A stretch of 64,000 nt of DNA from Fulvivirga lutea (GCF_017068455.1 NZ_CP070608.1:1-64000); one strand, 5' to 3'. Shown: positions 17,713 through 27,226, numbered from the stretch's first letter. Made by a program: numbers and translations. The notes: generated by a model not told the origin, from the letters alone.

Positions 17713-18733
17713 GTAATTCATGATTAGATTTTAATTCTTCTTTATTTTCTTTTAATAGTTTTTCAAATTTTTCGACTGTGGCATCAAGGGTTTCATAGGA
17801 AATGCCTCCTGCTGCATTCTTATGTCCGCCACCTTCAAAATTCTTTCTTGCAAATTCATTCACAGAGAAATCACCCACTGAACGGAAAGACATTTTAACA
17901 GCTACAGTTCTGTCAATAATAACCGCAGCAAGTTTAATTCCCTTAATTGATAAAGCATAATTTACCAATCCTTCGGTATCTCCTGTTTGTGAATTAAATT
18001 GTTTTAATTCATCTGCGGTAATCGCAAAATAAGCTGTATTATATTCAGGCAATATTTTAAGTTTTTCATTGAGCGCATACCCTAAAAACTTAACCCTGTT
18101 TACAGAGTTAGTGTCATATATGAGCTTGGCTACTTTGGCTGTATCTGCTCCCTTATCAATTAAATCAGAACACACTAAAAATACATTCTTAGTTGTGTTA
18201 GGGTGTTTGAAACTGCCAGTATCAGTCATAATACCTGCATACAATGCCTCCGCAATATCTTTATCAATTAAATCACCATCACCCAAATCATTAATTAATT
18301 GGTGAACCAATTCTGCTGTTGCGGCAGCTTCAGTACTCCACAAAACAAATTCTGCAAAGTCTTCGGGTTCTAAATGATGATCAATAAGTACTTTTTTGGC
18401 TTTCGATTCTCTTACTAGCTCTCCTAGCTCATTAATTCTATGCAATCCGGAGAAGTCCAAACAAAAGATAATATTGGCTTTCTCTACTAATTCTTTAGCT
18501 CTCTCTTGTTCATTATTTTCAAAAACAATCACATCTGAGTTACCTTTCATCCAGGCTAAAAAGTTTGGATAATCAGTTGGAGAAATGACCGTTACATCGT
18601 GCCCCTTTATTTTGAGGTAGTTAGCAAGGCCTAAAGATGAGCCTAAAGCATCCGCGTCTGGTTTATGGTGAGTAGTTATCACCACCTTTTGCGGTTCGCT
18701 TAAAAGCTGTTTAAATGAATATAAATTTTGCAT
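17705..18733 (-). CDS. DHH-family phosphoesterase (NrnA-like)
   Basis: This 342-residue DHH/DHHA1 protein resembles NrnA, the bifunctional nano-RNase and pAp phosphatase. Metal-binding motifs are THHKPDADALGSSLGL near residue 20, LDFSGLHR, IDHHLEPEDF (the DHH motif), and the DHHA1 GGGHKNAAGG near residue 310. It starts a run of overlapping genes on the minus strand down to udk, and nothing separates it from the FKBP genes. Confidence 0.9.
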   Translation of the reverse strand: MQNLYSFKQLLSEPQKVVITTHHKPDADALGSSLGLANYLKIKGHDVTVISPTDYPNFLAWMKGNSDVIVFENNEQERAKELVEKANIIFCLDFSGLHRINELGELVRESKAKKVLIDHHLEPEDFAEFVLWSTEAAATAELVHQLINDLGDGDLIDKDIAEALYAGIMTDTGSFKHPNTTKNVFLVCSDLIDKGADTAKVAKLIYDTNSVNRVKFLGYALNEKLKILPEYNTAYFAITADELKQFNSQTGDTEGLVNYALSIKGIKLAAVIIDRTVAVKMSFRSVGDFSVNEFARKNFEGGGHKNAAGGISYETLDATVEKFEKLLKENKEELKSNHELHV

Positions 18734-18895
18734 TATTTGATAGCTGACTAGCGCATCAGCTGAAATTTAAGGGGCAAATTTGACTATAATTATGTTCTTA
18801 ACCAAAATGCTTGAGTCGATTAAATGAATGAGCCAGAAATGGTATCTATAAAATAAAATTCTATTTTTGCGGCAAATTTTAGAAAACACAATATT

Positions 18896-19315
18896 ATGGC
18901 TGGAAATAGAACTTTTACAATGATTAAGCCTGACGCTGTTGGAGCAGGTAATACTGGAGCAATCATTAAAATGATTGAAGAAGCTGGGTTTAAGATCATT
19001 GCAATGAAAAAAACCTACATGTCTAAAGAAAGAGCTGGACAATTTTATGAAGTACATAAAGAAAGACCTTTCTACAATGATCTAACTACTTATATGTCTT
19101 CAAGTGCGATTGTGCCAATGATCTTAGAAAAAGACAATGCAGTTGAAGATTTTAGAAAATTAATTGGGGCTACTAACCCGAAAGAAGCTGCTGAAGGAAC
19201 TATCAGAGCTTTATTTGCTGAATCAATCGAAGCAAATGCTATTCACGGATCGGATTCTGACGAGAATGCTCAGATTGAAGGAAGTTTCTTCTTTTCAAGA
19301 GTTGAGCAATTCTAA
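18896..19315 (+). CDS. ndk: Nucleoside diphosphate kinase
   Basis: Ndk balances NTP pools by gamma-phosphate transfer through a phospho-histidine. It has 139 residues with the family N terminus [10 protein letters not shown] and the active-site block [15 protein letters not shown], in which the His is catalytic. A -7-like TATTTTTG lies at 18862-18869 just upstream, without an obvious -33 TTG. A strong terminator follows. Confidence 0.98.
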   Translation: MAGNRTFTMIKPDAVGAGNTGAIIKMIEEAGFKIIAMKKTYMSKERAGQFYEVHKERPFYNDLTTYMSSSAIVPMILEKDNAVEDFRKLIGATNPKEAAEGTIRALFAESIEANAIHGSDSDENAQIEGSFFFSRVEQF

Positions 19316-19335
19316 TAAAAATTGAAGGAAAAGCG

Positions 19336-19363
19336 AAAGGCACTCAGTTGAGTGCCTTTTTTA
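19336..19363 (+). terminator. ndk terminator
   Basis: The 11-bp stem AAAGGCACTCA/TGAGTGCCTTT has a 2-base closing gap at 19347-19348 and is followed by a T-run (TTTTTTATTTT). The convergent aldehyde dehydrogenase gene ends within it, at 19361. Confidence 0.9.
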
Positions 19364-20806
19364 TTTTGTATTAATACAAATATTCTTTGGTTCAGTAAAA
19401 AATCTAAGTGCTTCCCAGCCTCCTTCTCTTCCAACACCTGATTGTTTCATACCTCCAAAAGGAGTTCTTAAGTCTCTCACTAACCAGCAGTTCACCCATA
19501 TAACACCACTTTTCACTGCATCTGCCACTCGATGGGCGCGTTTCAAATTTTCTGTCCAAATGGTAGCAGCCAAACCATAAGCAGTACTATTAGCAAAGCC
19601 AATAACTTCTTCTTCAGAATCAAAAGGCATAATGGTTACCACAGGTCCAAATATCTCTTCCTGATTCGTTCTGCAAGTATGATTCAAACCCGTTATTACT
19701 GTGGGAGTTATAAAATAGCCTTCAGCACATCGGCCATCCAACTTAATTTGATTCCCTCCAGTTTCTACGGTGCCCCCCTCCTCTTTAGCCAATTCAATAT
19801 AGCTTAAAACTTTTTTCATATGGGATTTCGATACTACGGCACCCATTTTAGAACCTTCTTCAAGTGGGTCTCCAACATTTAATTTTTTCACCTTTTCGAC
19901 AAACTCTTTTACAAATCGATCATAAATCGGTCTTTCCACAAAAATGCGTGAGCCACAAAGGCATATCTGACCTTGATTGGCAAATGAAGACATGACTGAC
20001 GTGGCAAGTACCTTTTCAAAATCGCAATCAGCAAAAACAATGTTTGGGTTTTTTCCTCCCAGCTCCAATGATAGCTTCTTAAACATAGGAGCTGCGGTTG
20101 CAGCTATTCGTTTTCCTGTTTCGGTGCCTCCCGTAAAGGAAATAAGTGGTACATCGGGGTGTTCAATTATAGCCTGTCCAGCTTTTGAACCAAGACCATG
20201 AACGATATTTAAAACTCCCGCTGGCATTCCTGCCTCTATACACAGCTTTGAAAAAAGATAAGCCGTCATCGGTGTTATCTCAGAAGGTTTAGCAACTACT
20301 GTATTACCGGCTGCTAGAGCTGGTGCTATTTTCCAGGTGAATAAATACAAAGGCAAATTCCAGGGAGAAATGCACCCTGCTACACCAACAGGTTTTCTTG
20401 TAGTGTAGTTGATGTATTGGTCATCAGGAATATGAGCCTCTGAAGCAAAATGCTGAATCGCAGTGGCATAGAATCGCATGTTGGCCGATGCTCGAGGAAT
20501 ATCCACACTTTTTGCCAATTTCAAAGGCTTTCCATTATCATTGGATTCTGCCAGAGCCAACTTTTCATGATCTCGATCGATAAGATCGGCTACTTTATTT
20601 AATATTTTACCTCGCTCTGTAATAGATAAACTTGACCATTCTGGAAATGCTTTCTTAGCAGCTTCAATTGCATTTTTAACATCACTTTCATCAGAGTCTG
20701 GAATAAGACTGTACACTTTTCCTTCTGCCGGATTGTAATTATCCAGATAGTTACCTGAAAGAGGCACAACTAATTGTCCACCTATATAATTTTGAATTTT
20801 TTCCAT
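19361..20806 (-). CDS. Aldehyde dehydrogenase, 2-aminomuconate semialdehyde dehydrogenase-like
   Basis: This is an NAD-dependent aldehyde dehydrogenase of 481 residues. It resembles the ALDH8A1/AMSDH group: the GVAGCISPWNLPLYLFTWK block, SFTGGTETGKRI (NAD binding), ELGGKNPNI (Glu), the catalytic Cys in GQICLCGSRIF, and the C-terminal WVNCWLVRDLRTPFGGMK that marks this subgroup. In the kynurenine route it oxidises 2-aminomuconate 6-semialdehyde. The neighbouring 3-hydroxyanthranilate dioxygenase, kynureninase and KMO genes support this. It is the second gene of a two-gene operon, overlapping the SDR gene by one base (TAATG). Confidence 0.85.
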   Translation of the reverse strand: MEKIQNYIGGQLVVPLSGNYLDNYNPAEGKVYSLIPDSDESDVKNAIEAAKKAFPEWSSLSITERGKILNKVADLIDRDHEKLALAESNDNGKPLKLAKSVDIPRASANMRFYATAIQHFASEAHIPDDQYINYTTRKPVGVAGCISPWNLPLYLFTWKIAPALAAGNTVVAKPSEITPMTAYLFSKLCIEAGMPAGVLNIVHGLGSKAGQAIIEHPDVPLISFTGGTETGKRIAATAAPMFKKLSLELGGKNPNIVFADCDFEKVLATSVMSSFANQGQICLCGSRIFVERPIYDRFVKEFVEKVKKLNVGDPLEEGSKMGAVVSKSHMKKVLSYIELAKEEGGTVETGGNQIKLDGRCAEGYFITPTVITGLNHTCRTNQEEIFGPVVTIMPFDSEEEVIGFANSTAYGLAATIWTENLKRAHRVADAVKSGVIWVNCWLVRDLRTPFGGMKQSGVGREGGWEALRFFTEPKNICINTK

Positions 20807-21594
20807 TAAAGTGAAGCTAACCGCCCTCCGTCAACAGGTAAGTTAATTCCGTTAATATAGCCAGCGCTAGGGCTCACTAAAAACATAATAGCTGCCGCGG
20901 TTTCCTCAGGCGAAGCAAATCGATTGGCTGGAATTTCTGCGAGCATTTCTTTTTCTATATCAATTTCTAATTTACCCAGCTTGCTCGCTTTATTTTTAAT
21001 AATAGACTCTAAACGTAAGGTCTGTGTCGCTCCAGGTAGTACATTATTAACTGTTATGCCAAAGCCTCCCAGTTCATTGGCCAACGTTTTAGACCAGTTT
21101 GCTACGGCTCCTCTAATTGTATTTGACACACCTAGACCCGGAAGCGGTGCTTTTACTGAAGTAGAAATAATATTAACAATTCTACCATAACCGCTCTTTT
21201 TCATAAGCGGAACAAACGCCTGAGCCAATATCTGATTACAAATTAAATGTCGGTTAAAAGCAAGTCTATATTCATCCAGGTTTGCATCTATGGCTTTTCC
21301 TCCTGCAGGCCCACCACTATTATTCACCAATATTTCAACTGATGTTATTTTCTTAGATGCATTTTCAAGGGTTTCTTTCAAAGCGGATGGGTCATCAAAA
21401 TCAGCCACCAAATAGTGATGTTTTTGTCCATCCTTAACTGATAGTAATTCTAAAGTATCTTTCAACTTAGCTTCATTTCTGGCTATAAGAATAATACTGG
21501 CACCATAATTAGCTAGCTCACGTGCAGTAGCCTTCCCAATTCCATCAGTACTTCCACACACTACTGCGGTTTTGCCCTTCAAATCCAAATTCAT
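20806..21594 (-). CDS. SDR-family oxidoreductase in the kynurenine cluster
   Basis: This is a short-chain dehydrogenase/reductase of 262 residues. The NAD(P)-binding motif GSTDGIGKATARELANYG (residues about 14-31) and LVNNSGG are present. The catalytic Ser is in IISTSVKAPLPG. The position of the usual YxxxK is occupied by an altered stretch (GVSNTIRGAVANWSKTLA), with no Tyr-x-x-x-Lys visible. Similar divergent SDRs occur beside AMSDH-like genes in Bacteroidota. The substrate is unknown; a step in aminomuconate breakdown is possible but unproven. Confidence 0.8.
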   Translation of the reverse strand: MNLDLKGKTAVVCGSTDGIGKATARELANYGASIILIARNEAKLKDTLELLSVKDGQKHHYLVADFDDPSALKETLENASKKITSVEILVNNSGGPAGGKAIDANLDEYRLAFNRHLICNQILAQAFVPLMKKSGYGRIVNIISTSVKAPLPGLGVSNTIRGAVANWSKTLANELGGFGITVNNVLPGATQTLRLESIIKNKASKLGKLEIDIEKEMLAEIPANRFASPEETAAAIMFLVSPSAGYINGINLPVDGGRLASL

Positions 21595-21660
21595 ACGTTT
21601 CTATCCTTCTAATTACTTTACAATTTTTGCTAAATTTAAAGAGAAAATAACAAACACCTT

Positions 21661-22188
21661 ATGGCTATTAAAAGACCTTTCAATCTTAAAAAGTGGATAG
21701 AAGAAAATCGTGATATTTTAAAACCACCTGTAGGCAATAAAAACCTGTATGCCGATGCAGGTGATTACATTGTTATGATCGTTGGCGGACCGAATGCCCG
21801 AAAGGATTATCACTACAATGAAACTGAAGAACTTTTCTATCAATTGGAGGGTGATATTCTTGTGAAAATACAGGAAGATGGAAAGGCTGTTGATGTGCCC
21901 ATCAAAGAAGGAGAAATGTATCTACACCCGGCCAAAGTGCCACATTCACCGATTAGACCAGCGGGTAGCGTAGGATTAGTGATTGAAAGAAAAAGGGAGT
22001 CAGATCATACAGATGGCCTAATGTGGTTCTGCGACAAATGCAATAACAAATTGCACGATACTTACTTCCCTTTAACAAACATTGAAAAGGATTTCCTGCC
22101 AAGGTTTAAAGAATTCTATGGATCAGAAGAAATGAGAACTTGTGATAACTGTGGCCATGTAATGGAAACAGATGAGCGATTCGTGTAA
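21661..22188 (+). CDS. 3-hydroxyanthranilate 3,4-dioxygenase
   Basis: This non-haem iron dioxygenase opens the ring of 3-hydroxyanthranilate to give 2-amino-3-carboxymuconate semialdehyde. It has 175 residues. The metal ligands appear as the His in KDYHYNETEELFYQ with the following Glu, and the His in HPAKVPHSP. The C terminus carries two CxxC pairs (CDKCNN and CDNCGH) that form the rubredoxin-like iron site of bacterial enzymes. It is the first gene of a plus-strand operon, divergent from the SDR gene, and overlaps the next gene by one base. Confidence 0.95.
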   Translation: MAIKRPFNLKKWIEENRDILKPPVGNKNLYADAGDYIVMIVGGPNARKDYHYNETEELFYQLEGDILVKIQEDGKAVDVPIKEGEMYLHPAKVPHSPIRPAGSVGLVIERKRESDHTDGLMWFCDKCNNKLHDTYFPLTNIEKDFLPRFKEFYGSEEMRTCDNCGHVMETDERFV

Positions 22189-22664
22189 TGTATCAGGAAG
22201 TATATAAAAGTCCTATAGGCGATTTACTTATTTCTTCGGATGCGGATTCAATCATTTCTATTGAATTTGATGGAAGTATTGATTCTCATAATCCTTCTGC
22301 CCTAACAAGCGAATGTATTTCTCAGTTAAAGGAATACTTTTCTGATGAACGTAATTCTTTTGATCTACCACTAAACCCTGAAGGGACAGAATTTCAAAAA
22401 TCAGTTTGGAATCAGCTGCTGGAAATTCCTTTTGGAAAATCAATTTCCTACTCAAAGTTAGCCGTTTCGTTAGGTGACATTAAAACAATTAGAGCAGCCG
22501 GAACTGCCAACGGTAAAAACAAAATTCCTATCATTATTCCATGCCACCGTGTGATAGGAAAAGACGGTTCTATGGTTGGTTTTTCCGGAGGAGTTTGGAG
22601 AAAAGAGTGGCTGTTAAAACATGAAGGCATATTACAGGGTGAGCAGATGAAGATTTTTGGCTAA
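22188..22664 (+). CDS. Methylated-DNA-protein cysteine methyltransferase (Ogt type)
   Basis: This suicide repair protein takes methyl groups from O6-methylguanine. It has 158 residues. The active-site block is IPCHRVIGKDGS, preceded by AAGTANGKNKIP. There is no Ada-type regulatory domain. It is embedded in the kynurenine operon: TAATG overlap with the dioxygenase upstream, and kynureninase starting 20 nt downstream. No known step of tryptophan breakdown needs it, so it is either a passenger or a response gene tied to reactive intermediates. Confidence 0.94.
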   Translation: MYQEVYKSPIGDLLISSDADSIISIEFDGSIDSHNPSALTSECISQLKEYFSDERNSFDLPLNPEGTEFQKSVWNQLLEIPFGKSISYSKLAVSLGDIKTIRAAGTANGKNKIPIIIPCHRVIGKDGSMVGFSGGVWRKEWLLKHEGILQGEQMKIFG

Positions 22665-22683
22665 TATTGGCAAAACTCTAATT

Positions 22684-23952
22684 ATGGATTTCAAAATTAC
22701 CGAGGAGTACGCACTCGAGTTAGACAATAAAGACCCACTTAAAGAATACAGATCACAATTTCACATTCCTGTGATCAATGGAAAAGAGAGCATTTATTTT
22801 ACTGGTAATTCTTTAGGTCTTCAACCGAAGACAACTAAACAGTACCTTGAAGAAGAGTTAGAAGATTGGAAAAACCTTGGAGTTGAAGGTCATTTTCATG
22901 CAAAGCATAGGCCTTGGTTTCATTATCATAAATTCACCAAAGTGCTTTTGGCAGAAATTGTGGGAGCCAAACCTATTGAAGTAGTTTCCATGAACAACCT
23001 CACTTCCAATCTTCATTTGATGATGGTTTCATTCTACCAACCAACCAACAAAAGATATAAGATCATTATGGAAGGTGGTGCATTTCCATCGGATCAGTAT
23101 GCAGTGGAAAGTCAGGTTAAATTTCATGGGCTTAAACCTTCCGAAGCTATTGTGGAAATATTCCCTAGATCTGGCGAGGATACTTTGCGCACTGAGGACA
23201 TCATTGATGTAATTAAGGAGCATGGTGGAAGTGTGGCATTGGTTCTTTTTAGTGGAGTTCAGTACTATACAGGCCAGTATTTTGATATTAGGTCAATCAC
23301 GAGTTCAGCCCATGAAGTTGGAGCATTTGCAGGATTTGATTTGGCCCATGCAGTGGGTAATGTAAAACTGGATTTGCATGATTCAGGAGCTGATTTTGCT
23401 ACCTGGTGTAGCTACAAATATTTAAATTCCGGACCCGGAGGAGTAAGCGGTATTTTTGTGCATGAAAGACATGCAAACAATTCAGAATTACCACGTTTTG
23501 CAGGTTGGTGGGGTCATGATGAAGGTCAGCGCTTTAAAATGGAGAAAGGCTTTATTCCTATGGAAGGAGCTGACGGCTGGCAATTGAGTAATGTAAATGT
23601 ATTATCCTCTGCCGCTCACCTTGCCTCACTAAAAATATTTGAAGAAGCTGGTCTGGAAGCCTTAAGAAAGAAAAGCAGCCAACTTACCAATTATCTTCGG
23701 TATTTGCTTAAAAGTCTTAATTCAGATTTGATAAATATTATCACACCTGATTCTGAAGGTGCCTATGGCTGCCAATTATCTATTGTTATCAAAGAAAAGG
23801 GAAAGAAAGTATTTGATGAATTAACCAAAGCAGGTGTAATAGCCGATTGGCGAGAGCCAGAAGTAATAAGAGTGGCCCCGGTACCACTTTACAATACATT
23901 TAAAGATGTCTATACTTTTTATTCAATCCTGAAAAAGACGATGAATTTATGA
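22684..23952 (+). CDS. kynU: Kynureninase
   Basis: This PLP-dependent hydrolase splits kynurenine or 3-hydroxykynurenine into anthranilates and alanine. I take the ATG at 22684 (MDFKITEEYALELDNKDPL), giving 422 residues; a TTG nine codons upstream overlaps the MGMT gene. Family blocks are IYFTGNSLGLQPK, the PLP lysine in WCSYKYLNSGPGGV, and WWGHDEGQRFKME. It overlaps kmo in an ATGA arrangement. Confidence 0.95.
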   Translation: MDFKITEEYALELDNKDPLKEYRSQFHIPVINGKESIYFTGNSLGLQPKTTKQYLEEELEDWKNLGVEGHFHAKHRPWFHYHKFTKVLLAEIVGAKPIEVVSMNNLTSNLHLMMVSFYQPTNKRYKIIMEGGAFPSDQYAVESQVKFHGLKPSEAIVEIFPRSGEDTLRTEDIIDVIKEHGGSVALVLFSGVQYYTGQYFDIRSITSSAHEVGAFAGFDLAHAVGNVKLDLHDSGADFATWCSYKYLNSGPGGVSGIFVHERHANNSELPRFAGWWGHDEGQRFKMEKGFIPMEGADGWQLSNVNVLSSAAHLASLKIFEEAGLEALRKKSSQLTNYLRYLLKSLNSDLINIITPDSEGAYGCQLSIVIKEKGKKVFDELTKAGVIADWREPEVIRVAPVPLYNTFKDVYTFYSILKKTMNL

Positions 23953-25286
23953 AAAGTGTGAAAAACATAACCATTGCAGGCGCTGGTCTGGTAGGGTCGT
24001 TAATGTCTATTTACCTAGCTAAGAGAGGTTACAAAGTAACCATTTTTGAAGGACGGAAAGACATTCGTGCAGCCGGAAAAGCAGAAGGTAGGTCAATTAA
24101 TTTGGCGCTTAGCAATCGAGGCTGGCTACCACTAAAGGAGGTTGGTTTAGAGTCTACTGTTGAAAAAATGGTGATCCCCATGCGCGGGCGTATGATGCAT
24201 GATGAAGAAGGCTTTTTAACCTTTCAGCCGTACGGAAGAGAAGGTCAGGCAATCAACTCGATTTCAAGAGGCGGATTGAATGAGGTTTTAATGAATGCTG
24301 CTGAAAAAGAAGGGGTGGAAATTAAATTTGAATGCAAATGCGTAGGTATAAATTTTGATGAAAGTATACTCCATTATGAAAACGCAGGAACTCGATACAG
24401 TCAAAAATCGGATTTAATTATAGGTGCAGATGGCGCTTTTTCAGTGATCAGGCGCTTAATGCAAAGAACCGACCGCTTTAATTACTCACAGCACTATATC
24501 GAACATGGCTATAAAGAGTTAAGCATACCTCCAAGTGCCAATGGTGGTTTTGAGATTGAAAAAAATGCTCTTCATATATGGCCAAGAGGCAACTTCATGC
24601 TGATAGCACTTCCTAATCAGGATGGTAGTTTTACCTGCACGTTATTTTTCCCATTTGAAGGAAGCCCATCTTTTGAAAGCTTAAAAAATGATGACCAGAT
24701 TAGAAATTTCTTCCAAAAGACTTTTCCCGATGCATATAATTTAATGCCTTCGTTGCTAAAGGATTTTCATAACAACCCAACATCATCATTAATTACCATC
24801 AAATCGTATCCATGGGTTAAAAACAGAACCTTGCTTATTGGAGACGCCAGCCATGCAATTGTTCCTTTTTATGGTCAGGGTATGAACAGCGGATTCGAAG
24901 ATTGTCGTGTTCTGAATGACTTACTTAATGATTATGAAGATGACTGGAGCAAAGTACTACCAAAGTTTCAGGAACAGCGTAAACCAGATGCAGATGCCAT
25001 CTCTGATTTAGCGCTAAAAAATTTCATTGAAATGCGCGATTTAGTGGGCGATGAAGATTTTCTTTTGCGTAAAAAGATTGAAGCTAAAATCTATGAGCAA
25101 TTTCCACAAAAGTGGGTTCCACTATATTCAATGGTTACATTTAAAGAGGACATACGCTACTCTGAAGCGATGAAAACAGGTGAAAAGCAAAAAGCCATTA
25201 TGGATAAGGTAATGGCTCAGACTGATATTCATAAAAACTGGGAAAAGCTAGATTTAAAGAAGCTTGTAGATCAACTACAATCCTAG
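23949..25286 (+). CDS. kmo: Kynurenine 3-monooxygenase
   Basis: This FAD-dependent hydroxylase makes 3-hydroxykynurenine. It has 445 residues. The FAD-binding GAGLVGSLMSIYLAKRGY lies at about residues 11-28, the GRSINLALSNRG region follows, and the second FAD motif is GDASHAIVPFYGQGMNSGFED. A C-terminal membrane anchor as in the eukaryotic enzyme is not seen. With kynureninase and the dioxygenase it covers kynurenine to aminocarboxymuconate semialdehyde. Its last 12 nt overlap the tail of the convergent TerB-like gene. Confidence 0.96.
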   Translation: MKSVKNITIAGAGLVGSLMSIYLAKRGYKVTIFEGRKDIRAAGKAEGRSINLALSNRGWLPLKEVGLESTVEKMVIPMRGRMMHDEEGFLTFQPYGREGQAINSISRGGLNEVLMNAAEKEGVEIKFECKCVGINFDESILHYENAGTRYSQKSDLIIGADGAFSVIRRLMQRTDRFNYSQHYIEHGYKELSIPPSANGGFEIEKNALHIWPRGNFMLIALPNQDGSFTCTLFFPFEGSPSFESLKNDDQIRNFFQKTFPDAYNLMPSLLKDFHNNPTSSLITIKSYPWVKNRTLLIGDASHAIVPFYGQGMNSGFEDCRVLNDLLNDYEDDWSKVLPKFQEQRKPDADAISDLALKNFIEMRDLVGDEDFLLRKKIEAKIYEQFPQKWVPLYSMVTFKEDIRYSEAMKTGEKQKAIMDKVMAQTDIHKNWEKLDLKKLVDQLQS

Positions 25287-25724
25287 CTGTCTTTTTAATA
25301 CATCGTATGTATCTTTTTCCTGTGGGTCGGGGTCGGCATCGGGTCCTGCGAAAAGATCTAAAGTTTCATTTAAAAACTCTTTTGATGAGGGGCTGGTCTG
25401 CAAGTGCTCTTTTAATGCCTCTAAAAACTTACTTTCCCACATTTCTCTGTTTTTGAGCAAATAGCGGATTTCCGCTTTGTAGATAAGCATTAAGTTCTCT
25501 TCTTTCTCGTCAGTACCTAAATCTTCAGTAGCAAACTCATCGCCCAAAATTTTTGATAGTCGTTTTAATGTCATCCATTCTTCACTGTCTAACTGACCGT
25601 CACTCATAACCAGTATACAGGCTGGCAGTAAATGGGCAATGTAAGTGAACTGTTCTTTATTCACTTCTAAAAATCTTGCTTCTGTATATTCCTTGTAAAG
25701 GCTATCTATTTTTCCTGCAGACAT
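25275..25724 (-). CDS. TerB-like hypothetical protein
   Basis: This is an all-helical 149-residue cytoplasmic protein. It resembles the TerB/DUF fold by its CILVMSDGQLDSEEWMTLKRL stretch (a DG..D-type loop between helices, residues about 36-56). It is acidic at the C terminus (DPDPQEKD). I cannot give a function. It is convergent with kmo, and the two coding regions overlap by 12 bp at their ends. Confidence 0.6.
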   Translation of the reverse strand: MSAGKIDSLYKEYTEARFLEVNKEQFTYIAHLLPACILVMSDGQLDSEEWMTLKRLSKILGDEFATEDLGTDEKEENLMLIYKAEIRYLLKNREMWESKFLEALKEHLQTSPSSKEFLNETLDLFAGPDADPDPQEKDTYDVLKRQLGL

Positions 25725-25774
25725 CTATTAAAATTTTAAGTAGTTGGTCACTAAAATATAATTTTATGATTAAT

Positions 25775-27226
25775 TCAACTACCGATTAATTGATTATACT
25801 GTTCATAGTAATTAAAAATATCTCTCACATAGTTTACAGGTTCATCACCGCGGCAATACCCAGAAGTAACTATAGGATCAGTGAAGTATTCTTTATTAGA
25901 TTTTAGGCGCAGATATTTTGCTACATTTCCCTCCCACTGAGTTGGATCATGATCGTATTTTTCGGCCAAATTTCGAGCATCCTCTACATGCCCTAATCCA
26001 ACATTATAAGATGCAAGAACAAATTTCTGTCGTACTCTTTTATCATCAATAGTTTTCGCCCACAAACTATCTAAATAATCCATATATGAAATGGCAGCAT
26101 TGATATTTTGCTCCGGGTCAAACATATTTCTGGCTCCGTACCGCCTTCCTGTTTCGGGTATTAATTGCATCAGGCCATAAGCCCCGGCCCATGATTTTGC
26201 TTTCGGATCAAACCTACTTTCTCTATACATCTGTGCTACAATCAATTTCCAATCCCAGTCTAGTTTGGTAGCAGCGTCTTTCACCAATTCATCATAAGGT
26301 GAGATTTTACCGCCTCCAGATGAGGAAAATTCACTTTTAACCCGCAGCAGAGAGCTTCTGGGGCTATTATAATACTTTCTATAGATTACGTTAAAAGTTG
26401 GTTTCTTCTTTATTTTCTTCAACCATTTATTAACCGACTCTAAAAGCTTTGGAGAATTTTTTCTAACTGCCCAGGCAATTTGCTGCGGAAAACTTATTGG
26501 AGTTTTAACGTCAATGTTCGGATAATAAGCTGCATTTACATCAGCAACCATTTCATCGGCCACCGTATATTCTACATTACCTTTCGATACTTCTCTGATG
26601 ATTCCTTCTGTTTCAACAGTATCTGGTTCTTCAACTATGATAATATCACCACCAATTTCATTCGATAAATTCTTTAAACGTTCAATGTAAGCTGAGCCTT
26701 TTCGCACATTAACTTGCTTTCCAATTAAATTAACTTGATTTCTAATTAAGGCATCCTCAGTTTCATCTTTTGTGATTTCTCTCCAATTATCAGGTTTCTT
26801 CTGAACCAGCACCTGGCGGGTAGTAAAATGATAGTCGGTAAAAGCCACAATGTCCTTCCTTTCCTTAGTAACTGTTAATGAGAAGGCAATAATATCTCCT
26901 TCACCCTTATTTAACATTTCAAAGGCCTGATCGATACTAGTTATAAGTCTGGTATCCAATCTGAGTTTTTGTTCATCTGCATACTTTTTGAGCAATTCAT
27001 ACTCATAGCCCATGGGTTGGCCTTTGTAGATAAAGTAGCCAGTGCTACTATTGTCAACAATTGCAATGATGGAGCCTCGCTTTTTTATTTTATCTAAATC
27101 GAATTTGACAGGATTAACTGCAGACTTATCTCTTGATGACAGCTTATCACTCTCCTGGCCAGAGGGTGTACAGCCAATGAAGTAAAGAAATAGTATGATT
27201 AAGTACTTCTGCGCATAAGAGCCCAT
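25775..27226 (-). CDS. MltF-like membrane-bound lytic murein transglycosylase
   Basis: This is a lipoprotein of 483 residues with the lipobox FIGC after a short signal peptide. A periplasmic substrate-binding (SBP_bac_3) domain covers about 45-270, followed by an SLT goose-lysozyme-type domain at about 310-460. The catalytic Glu sits in AQMYRESRFDPKAKS, and the GAYGLMQLIPETGRRYG motif follows. The layout is that of MltF, which cleaves peptidoglycan and may sense muropeptides. It is divergent from the DUF4286 gene. Confidence 0.92.
   Translation of the reverse strand: MGSYAQKYLIILFLYFIGCTPSGQESDKLSSRDKSAVNPVKFDLDKIKKRGSIIAIVDNSSTGYFIYKGQPMGYEYELLKKYADEQKLRLDTRLITSIDQAFEMLNKGEGDIIAFSLTVTKERKDIVAFTDYHFTTRQVLVQKKPDNWREITKDETEDALIRNQVNLIGKQVNVRKGSAYIERLKNLSNEIGGDIIIVEEPDTVETEGIIREVSKGNVEYTVADEMVADVNAAYYPNIDVKTPISFPQQIAWAVRKNSPKLLESVNKWLKKIKKKPTFNVIYRKYYNSPRSSLLRVKSEFSSSGGGKISPYDELVKDAATKLDWDWKLIVAQMYRESRFDPKAKSWAGAYGLMQLIPETGRRYGARNMFDPEQNINAAISYMDYLDSLWAKTIDDKRVRQKFVLASYNVGLGHVEDARNLAEKYDHDPTQWEGNVAKYLRLKSNKEYFTDPIVTSGYCRGDEPVNYVRDIFNYYEQYNQLIGS

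Noticed and set aside
15031-18733. Operon for a new envelope system (udk, rdgB, two FKBP, DHH)
   Set aside because: All five have well-known unrelated roles, and overlapping housekeeping genes are normal here. I see no shared function beyond co-transcription.
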